64,000 bases of DNA, taken from NCBI GenBank assembly GCA_963678775.2, contig CAXXGR010000002.1, positions 124,001-188,000 of the forward strand, written 5' to 3'. Positions 58,924 to 64,000 of the stretch are shown piece after piece. The number at the start of each line of letters is the position of its first letter. The stretch's first letter is position 1. Below the pieces are notes generated by a model. The model made no database searches and had not been told where the DNA came from. It saw only the letters and a program-made list of their open reading frames with translations. This stretch comes from JBFHIJ01 sp963678775 (lineage in GTDB: Bacteria; Bacteroidota; Ignavibacteria; Kapaibacteriales; UBA2268). The translations under genes and the position numbers were made by a program.

Positions 58924-59310
58924 TTACAATGAATTCTCTGGTTTATCTAAATTCTGATCTCTAAATTTTTCTAGTTTTTCTATTATCTCTTCAAGTTTTT
59001 TACTCAAAACATTAAGGTTATATATTTTGATTTTATCAGTAATGCCCTCGTGGTTATCAATTTCTTCTTTAAAGTCTATTAGGCTTTTCAAGTCTTTGAT
59101 TTGAGGCGTTGTTTTGGTATTCTCCTGAAGACCACCATTATATAGATATAAATAATTCAATATATATATAAAGTGTGTATAAATTCTGTTCTTCAAACTT
59201 TTAAGATGTATAGCTAAACTCTTTCCACTTACTTTTACAAAGAAGGATCTATTAAAAAATGTATCGTCACTGTTTTGAGTACTTAAATCGTTCAAAAAAA
59301 TACTGTGCAT
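58924..59310 (-). CDS. Small helical protein in the KAP operon, unknown family
   Basis: 128 residues, Asn/Lys/Ile-rich, no signal peptide. The C-terminal third (TDKIKIYNLNVLSKKLEEIIEKLEKFRDQ) forms a strong amphipathic coiled coil; the middle has IYTHFIYILNYLYLYNGG, a possible hydrophobic helix. It overlaps the end of the KAP gene by 44 bp and precedes the DUF3800 gene by 23 bp. I recognise no family. Size and placement suggest an adaptor or regulator linking the two larger proteins, which is inference only. Confidence 0.6.
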   Translation of the reverse strand: MHSIFLNDLSTQNSDDTFFNRSFFVKVSGKSLAIHLKSLKNRIYTHFIYILNYLYLYNGGLQENTKTTPQIKDLKSLIDFKEEIDNHEGITDKIKIYNLNVLSKKLEEIIEKLEKFRDQNLDKPENSL

Positions 59311-61021
59311 TTAGATTATCATTAATATTTGAAAACATATTGGCAGATATTTCTTCGAACTCTAAATTATCAAAAAGAACTAACTCAGATTTAGTATACT
59401 CCTTTAGATGATGAAAATAATCTATTTTACTAGTACTGAATTTATATTCGAGATTTTCGAAATCATTCCCATGATATACATAATATCTATCATTCTTATC
59501 GAGTCCTTTAATATATGATGATAATAGATATTTTGCTCTTTTTATGATTTCATTTTCCAGCATAGTCAAATACCCTTCTTCAACTAACAATAACAGCAAT
59601 CCAGTCATAATGAATATTGTCCTTAATGCTATATCCTCGTCTTTGAAAAAAATATCGACCAGATTTGATTTACAAAGTTCAAATTCATCTTCTTCAAGAC
59701 TCCACCACTCAGTAAGTCTCGTCCATTTCGCAACATTATAAGTTGAAAATAGTTTAGTTTTCTGAATCTGTGTATTAATATCTGATTTGTTTAGGTACCC
59801 TTTTTCTAAGTAATCGCATAGGTATTCTGATCGATAGGCTGAATCATAATATTGGACATTAAGTTCTTTTGTTAAATCTGTGTATTTATTACTTAATGCC
59901 GATTTCTCTCTTTTGAAGTCATCATTGAGCATATATTCATATTCAAACTCACTACCATCAAAATATTTTCTATTACCGGAATGAAATTCCATATAAACTA
60001 GAATAAATAAGAAAATAAAGTTATCTAAAAACTCCTTATAATTTTTATGTTTAACATACTGATTATCAATATGCTTAATAAATCTCGCTAAATCCTTCAG
60101 ACAGTGTCTTAGTAAACGTAAATTATTAGTTTTAGAGGCTACAAATACTCTTATTATCAAATCTTTACGATCATAGAGATCCGTCCGTATTTTAATACTG
60201 TCTTCTGACTTATCTCCGATTTCTTCAATAAAATCTTGAATCGCACTTTCTACATCACATTGAATCTCTAAGGTTTGCCCTATGATTTTCTCTTTTATCC
60301 GTTTATAATCTTCATTTTCATTATTCTCAGCAGATTTGATTTTTACTTGATCACTAATAATTATCACATTGCAATCATAATGTTCAATAAAGTAGTTAAT
60401 ATAGCCAAGAACTTCCGCTAAAGGGATTGTACATCTTTCCAGGTCATCAAATACTATAATTTTTTTGCCACTAATTGTAAGTTCGTCATTTTCAAAAATA
60501 CTCATTATATCAGGTGTGACAGAAATCTGACCATCTTTTTTATTATCTCCATCTTCTGAGAAAACATCTATGTTAACTCTTAGTGCAGCTTTAGTAATAC
60601 CGGCTAATATTTTCTTGCCTTTTTGAACGTACTTAGAGTATAGTATAGGAAAAAGTTGCTTCCTCATTTCATCATTAATTTGGGAAGTTTTACTTAATCC
60701 AAATAGGCTTATATAAATAGGCTTGAGTTTTATCTCTTTATCTTCTACTTTAAGTAATTTCTCTTCTTTATTCCAATCTTTGATAAGTTTTTTTATATAG
60801 TGAGTCTTACCCGACCCCCAGCTGCCTGTTATCATTACTGCATATTTTGGTTTTGTTATCTCTGAAAAATATTCAAGATACTCTTTTACATGTTCATTCA
60901 TATCTTTGGTTTCTTGTTTCTTTTTATAACATGATTTATATAATAGTTTACGTATAAGTCTTTTGAAATGAGTTAATAATCTCATGATATCAGGAATATA
61001 ATATTTAATATCAAATTGCAA
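59267..61021 (-). CDS. KAP-family P-loop NTPase
   Basis: 584 residues. Walker A is GSWGSGKTH (66-74). Walker B reads KKIIVFDDLERC (186-197), the KAP form of DDLDRC, then NVIIISDQ as a sensor-like strand. A basic segment (HFKRLIRKLLYKSCYKKKQ) at the amino end could sit on membrane; a possible hydrophobic helix (IFIMTGLLLLLVEEGYL, near 470) lies in the C-terminal part. KAP NTPases include PifA, which excludes phage T7, and many defence-linked proteins. Starts at 61021 or, if MNEHVKEYLE is the amino end, at 60901. First gene of the KAP/small/DUF3800 operon. Confidence 0.85.
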   Translation of the reverse strand: MQFDIKYYIPDIMRLLTHFKRLIRKLLYKSCYKKKQETKDMNEHVKEYLEYFSEITKPKYAVMITGSWGSGKTHYIKKLIKDWNKEEKLLKVEDKEIKLKPIYISLFGLSKTSQINDEMRKQLFPILYSKYVQKGKKILAGITKAALRVNIDVFSEDGDNKKDGQISVTPDIMSIFENDELTISGKKIIVFDDLERCTIPLAEVLGYINYFIEHYDCNVIIISDQVKIKSAENNENEDYKRIKEKIIGQTLEIQCDVESAIQDFIEEIGDKSEDSIKIRTDLYDRKDLIIRVFVASKTNNLRLLRHCLKDLARFIKHIDNQYVKHKNYKEFLDNFIFLFILVYMEFHSGNRKYFDGSEFEYEYMLNDDFKREKSALSNKYTDLTKELNVQYYDSAYRSEYLCDYLEKGYLNKSDINTQIQKTKLFSTYNVAKWTRLTEWWSLEEDEFELCKSNLVDIFFKDEDIALRTIFIMTGLLLLLVEEGYLTMLENEIIKRAKYLLSSYIKGLDKNDRYYVYHGNDFENLEYKFSTSKIDYFHHLKEYTKSELVLFDNLEFEEISANMFSNINDNLNAQYFFERFKYSKQ

Positions 61022-61170
61022 TATACGATTTTAGTATAAATAATATTAAGTGTAATCATGAGAAGAAGAGATTAACTGTTCTATCTTTTGATCTGATTTG
61101 AATCCCACCTACAACTCCAATATAGCAGGTTTAGACGTGCGCTTCGCTCGCTTAACAAACTTGTTGATAC

Positions 61171-61404
61171 CTATATCCCCTTTTCTGCAAGGATTCTTGC
61201 CAGAAAAGGGAGGTCTAGTTTGTTTTGACCTTCGCGCAAAGTGATGTTCTGCTTCTTGAAATTATATTTCGCAACAAGCAGTCCTTTGAATTTTGCTGCT
61301 TCCAGGTCTTTTCCGTTTAGATAAATTTTTTCGAGTTTTTTATTTAAAAAGGAATTGTCAAGCATAAGCAATACCATAGGCGCAGGGCAAAAAAAGCCCT
61401 GCAC
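61171..61404 (-). CDS. Short hypothetical frame near the Rhs remnant (doubtful)
   Basis: 77 codons. The interior (KKLEKIYLNGKDLEAAKFKG, then LLVAKYNFKKQNITLREGQ) has strand-like character and could be a fragment of a beta-rich protein, but I know no family. The first codons fall in a perfect 7-bp hairpin (GCAGGGC / GCCCTGC at 61382-61402), so the start is suspect. Probably a relic in the same decayed patch as the Rhs remnant. Confidence 0.3.
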   Translation of the reverse strand: MQGFFCPAPMVLLMLDNSFLNKKLEKIYLNGKDLEAAKFKGLLVAKYNFKKQNITLREGQNKLDLPFLARILAEKGI

Positions 61405-61425
61405 ATTGAGTGATTGTCACGCTAA

Positions 61426-61652
61426 CTTACAGATCACCTTGGCAATGTAAAACTAACATTTGCAGATTACCAGTTCAGAGAAGAGTACTCTCTGCCAAGG
61501 CTTAAGGTTATTTCTAAAAATGATTACTTCCCCTTTGGTATGCTGATGCCTGAAAACTACTATCAGGATCCGCTTACAAAACCAGATTTGACTTAAACGG
61601 CATGGAAAGGAAAGATGAAATAGCAGGTGTGGGTATTAGCTTGAATTTTTGA
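61426..61652 (+). pseudogene. Second Rhs core remnant
   Basis: Translation gives LTDHLGNVKLTFADYQFREE, YSLPRLKVISKNDYFPFGML and MPENYYQDP, then a frame change, RFDLNGMERKDEIAGVGISLNF and a stop at 61650-61652. All are conserved Rhs core phrases. It parallels the remnant at 30056 (LTDHLGNVR, YFPFGMLMP) and meets the same DEIAGVG-x-S-x-NF phrase at which the 28529 fragment begins, so both loci derive from related Rhs genes cut at a similar place. It borders the KAP/DUF3800 island on the right. Confidence 0.75.
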
Positions 61653-61897
61653 GCCTACCAACTTAATCTCATAATGTTATGAGTCAAGTAAAAAGCTACA
61701 ATTTCTATAATATACCCACTTAGCTAATACTATTCTTGAATAAGAGAAAATGGAATGGTATATTACAAATCTGGTTTAGACAATAAGAGTTTAAATTATT
61801 ATTATCATTTGCCCAAAGGTAACTACAATAATACTTTTACGTATAACTCTTATGAAAACAGATACTTAACAAATAAAATAAATCGAAGAGAGAATTT

Positions 61898-62884
61898 ATG
61901 GCAGAGAGAAATGACACGCAGCTTGTTGCGGAGCTTGCAGCCGCCATCAAGCAGGTAAAATCTGAAATTGGAAAAGTTATTATAGGTCAGCATGACGTTA
62001 TAGATCAATTACTTATTTCGCTTTTTGCAAAAGGCCACTGCCTTCTAATTGGTGTGCCGGGTCTTGCAAAAACGCTTCTTATCCGCACTTTGGCGCGTAC
62101 CCTTGATTTGGATTTCAGCCGTATCCAGTTTACTCCCGACTTAATGCCGGGCGACATCTCAGGTAATGAAGTAATCGAAGACAACCTGACGACCGGAGCT
62201 AAAAACTTTAAGTTTGTAAAAGGCCCTATTTTTGCAAATATCGTTCTTGCTGATGAGATTAACCGTACGCCTCCGAAAACGCAGTCAGCACTATTGGAAG
62301 CAATGGAAGAGCACTCAGTCACAGCTGCCGGCACTACTTACAAGTTAGCAGAACCGTTCTTCGTACTTTCTACCCAAAATCCGATAGAGCAAGAAGGGAC
62401 TTATCCTTTGCCGGAAGCTCAGTTAGACAGGTTTATGTTTAACTTATGGTTAGACTATCCGACTTTTGACGAAGAAATGGATATTGTTCGATCTACTACA
62501 GCCGAGTACAAGCCGGAAATTAATAAAGTCATAGATGGCAATAAAATTATCGAATATCAGGAGCTTATAAGAAGAGTTCCCGTTGCTGATAATGTAATCA
62601 AGTATGCGGTGAAGCTCGTTAGAGCTACTAGACCGGAAGAAAGTGAAGTGCAATACATACGTGATTATCTAAGCTATGGTGCAGGGCCTCGCGCATCTCA
62701 GTATTTGATATTGGGAGCAAAATCAAAAGCTGCTCTTCAAGGCAGGTTTTCACCTGAAATAGATGATATCAAATCAGTAGCTTTATCTGTTCTTCGCCAT
62801 AGAATCGTAACTAATTTCAGCGCAGAAGCAGAAAACATTAGCACTAATGATATCATCCAAAAGTTGATTGATAGTGTAAAATAA
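61898..62884 (+). CDS. MoxR-family AAA+ ATPase
   Basis: 328 residues. Walker A GVPGLAKT, then LARTLDLDFSRIQFTPDLMPGDISG, Walker B VLADEINRTPPKTQSALLEAMEE, sensor 1 LSTQNPIEQEG and TYPLPEAQLDRFMF, all of the MoxR subfamily. These ATPases help assemble or activate partner enzymes, usually with DUF58 and von Willebrand A proteins encoded next door. Here the next item is a MITE copy and then a convergent hydrolase, so the usual partners are not adjacent. Confidence 0.93.
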   Translation: MAERNDTQLVAELAAAIKQVKSEIGKVIIGQHDVIDQLLISLFAKGHCLLIGVPGLAKTLLIRTLARTLDLDFSRIQFTPDLMPGDISGNEVIEDNLTTGAKNFKFVKGPIFANIVLADEINRTPPKTQSALLEAMEEHSVTAAGTTYKLAEPFFVLSTQNPIEQEGTYPLPEAQLDRFMFNLWLDYPTFDEEMDIVRSTTAEYKPEINKVIDGNKIIEYQELIRRVPVADNVIKYAVKLVRATRPEESEVQYIRDYLSYGAGPRASQYLILGAKSKAALQGRFSPEIDDIKSVALSVLRHRIVTNFSAEAENISTNDIIQKLIDSVK

Positions 62885-62912
62885 AGAGTATTAATATATA
62901 CTATAAAGATAA

Positions 62913-63076
62913 AAATGTCGTTAGAAATGATAAAATTGGCTTTAAGTGATTGAATGGCAAGGGGTTGAAACCCCTTGTTCAATAAGCGATAACGTAATAT
63001 TTTCATACAGTGAAAGTAAGCATGCTCGTTGGTTCTACGGTCATTTACAGCACTATAATGACATCTAATGACAAAT
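62913..63076 (+). mobile_element. MITE-like element, copy 5
   Basis: 164 bp with ends AAATGTCGTTAGA (62913-62925) and TCTAATGACAAAT (63064-63076). Interior almost identical to copy 3. The 12-mer ATAAAGATAAAA lies on both sides (62903-62914 and 63082-63093), which may be a target-site duplication and, if so, fixes the element at about 62915-63081. Confidence 0.78.
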
Positions 63077-63100
63077 CCGGGATAAAGATAAAAGATATTT

Positions 63101-63136
63101 ATTTGTAGGGGCACAATACATTGTGTCTCTACAAAT
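63101..63136. repeat. Palindrome of the TTGTAGRG type, probable bidirectional terminator
   Basis: 16-bp arms (63101-63116 and 63121-63136, two wobble pairs) with the core TTTGTAGGGGCACAA. It lies 10 bp from the stop of the convergent hydrolase gene. Palindromes of this GTAGGGGCACAATAC type are common between genes in Bacteroidota and cyanobacteria, as I recall. Confidence 0.65.
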
Positions 63137-63146
63137 TCAGATACTC

Positions 63147-64000
63147 CTATCTCTCCATTCTTTTTACAATCCAATTAAGCAGATATTCTTCATCAACTAT
63201 AGTCCAGGAGTGGCATTTCCTGTTGCCTTCGCGATCGAATCCCTTATTAGAAGTAGTCACCAATTCTATATCTTTGTTACCGTTACTGATCTGTTTGTTT
63301 ACAAAACCTGCGATATCAAAAGAGTTAATATCATAATAGCTAGCACCTCTTTCTTTAATCCACCAGTCTATATCCGGTTCATGAAACATGATAATCGAAG
63401 TATTTAAGTAATATTGTGCATTGCCCAGTGTAGTGTCTGTATGAGAGTGAACGGAACTTTTGCGATAAACATCCAGGTTTTCTTCAGGTGTACCTATATA
63501 TTTTGGGAATTTATCTAAGATCAGATTAGCCTCATAGAGCATTCCGGCTTTAAAATATTTCCTGTGCTTAAGAGCCGAATAGTAAAATCGTTCCAGATCC
63601 AGCGGTGAATCAACAGCAAAAACGCCACGAATTTTTATACCATATTGTGACTTGCCTTCATTGCAGTATTGCGCAAAACGAAGCGCCCTAGTTCCACTTG
63701 CAGAAATGCCACCAATGAAGATATTCTGTTTTGGAATATTGTAATCAACAACTACTTCATTTATCATATCATCCAGAAGCGCAGGTTCTTCATCAAAGTA
63801 ATATAATTCCGGGACACGCTTAGATGTGGTTGTAAAAATTGTCATTATACCATCTTCAGCAGCCAGTATGTGGAGCTTAAATCTGCTCTTTTTTGATATA
63901 TCCGGCAAAGAGCTAAAGTCTCTAATAATAAGCCCTTTAATGTTTTCAATCTCAGGAATAACTTTTAGGTAGCAATTGACAGTGCTGTCGCTCTTATCAC
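63147..64000 (-). CDS. Alpha/beta hydrolase, esterase-like (truncated at right edge)
   Basis: About 284 residues visible; the frame continues to the window edge without a start (a TTG at 63908 is internal). The nucleophile elbow FIGGISASGTRALRFAQ (G-x-S-x-x-G) and the C-terminal CHSWTIVDEEYLLNWI with a typical catalytic His support an alpha/beta hydrolase. The acid may be Asp in FHEPDIDWW. The amino end includes NCYLKVIPEIENIKGLIIRDFSSLP. The substrate is unknown; no signal peptide is visible because the 5' end is missing. Confidence 0.75.
   Translation of the reverse strand, partial: DKSDSTVNCYLKVIPEIENIKGLIIRDFSSLPDISKKSRFKLHILAAEDGIMTIFTTTSKRVPELYYFDEEPALLDDMINEVVVDYNIPKQNIFIGGISASGTRALRFAQYCNEGKSQYGIKIRGVFAVDSPLDLERFYYSALKHRKYFKAGMLYEANLILDKFPKYIGTPEENLDVYRKSSVHSHTDTTLGNAQYYLNTSIIMFHEPDIDWWIKERGASYYDINSFDIAGFVNKQISNGNKDIELVTTSNKGFDREGNRKCHSWTIVDEEYLLNWIVKRMER

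Noticed and set aside
61755..61958. 67-codon plus frame ahead of the MoxR gene
   Set aside because: Asn/Tyr-rich translation, overlaps the MoxR amino end in another frame; no support.

Overview
The window is an AT-rich chromosomal segment of a Gram-negative bacterium of the Bacteroidota/Chlorobiota (FCB) kind. This rests on two giant secreted proteins ending in type IX secretion (Por) sorting tails, outer-membrane barrels, lipoproteins, a DUF5020 Tsx-like porin, a DUF2807 lipoprotein, Rhs fragments and weak or absent Shine-Dalgarno sites. A full two-cysteine DsrC and a CcmB cytochrome maturation subunit would fit the Kapabacteria/Ignavibacteria side of that group, but the class cannot be fixed from this window.

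Layout. 1-5.6 kb: 5' end of glycogen synthase (minus), mtnA with a class II aldolase, and a large multi-PAS hybrid kinase. 5.7-13.7 kb: glutamine synthetase, metG, a purine permease with a Tsx-like porin, and a secreted propeller-like protein. 14.9-22.2 kb: a tight plus-strand run (DJ-1 protein, acylphosphatase, PlpD-like patatin, MntP, J-domain protein, rhodanese, sigma-54 activator, ManC) closed by a terminator. 22.6-27.3 kb: degenerate REC/HD-GYP protein, CcmB, Ig-like lipoprotein, YihY membrane protein. 27.3-30.4 kb: orphan Rhs toxin/immunity cassettes and a decayed Rhs core. 30.4-37.7 kb: PD40 protein, CheB-type methylesterase, a TetR gene divergent from a DUF2807/barrel/beta-lactamase-fold operon, and tryptophanase. 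38.1-44.4 kb: two tandem paralogous T9SS-secreted proteins with almost identical tails. 44.5-57.5 kb: NSS transporter, a formyltransferase-like pseudogene, coaBC, der, an LCP protein, sixA, tRNA-Phe, plsC-arsR, a Cys-rich mini-protein, dsrC, a PAS kinase and an AbgT transporter with a 3' frameshift. 57.7-61.7 kb: accessory island with a three-gene KAP NTPase / small coiled-coil / DUF3800 operon and a second Rhs remnant. 61.9-64 kb: MoxR ATPase and a partial alpha/beta hydrolase.

Dispersed through the window are five intergenic copies of a ~163-bp element with terminal inverted repeats (MITE-like), two of them flanked by short direct repeats, plus at least two palindromes of the TTGTAGRG type. 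No rRNA, CRISPR array, complete insertion sequence or prophage was seen.

The best candidate for an undescribed system is the KAP/coiled-coil/DUF3800 operon (58148-61021). The Rhs-derived toxin/immunity pairs (27328-29975) come second. Most other genes are housekeeping or envelope functions. All assignments come from reading motifs by eye; no database search was run.
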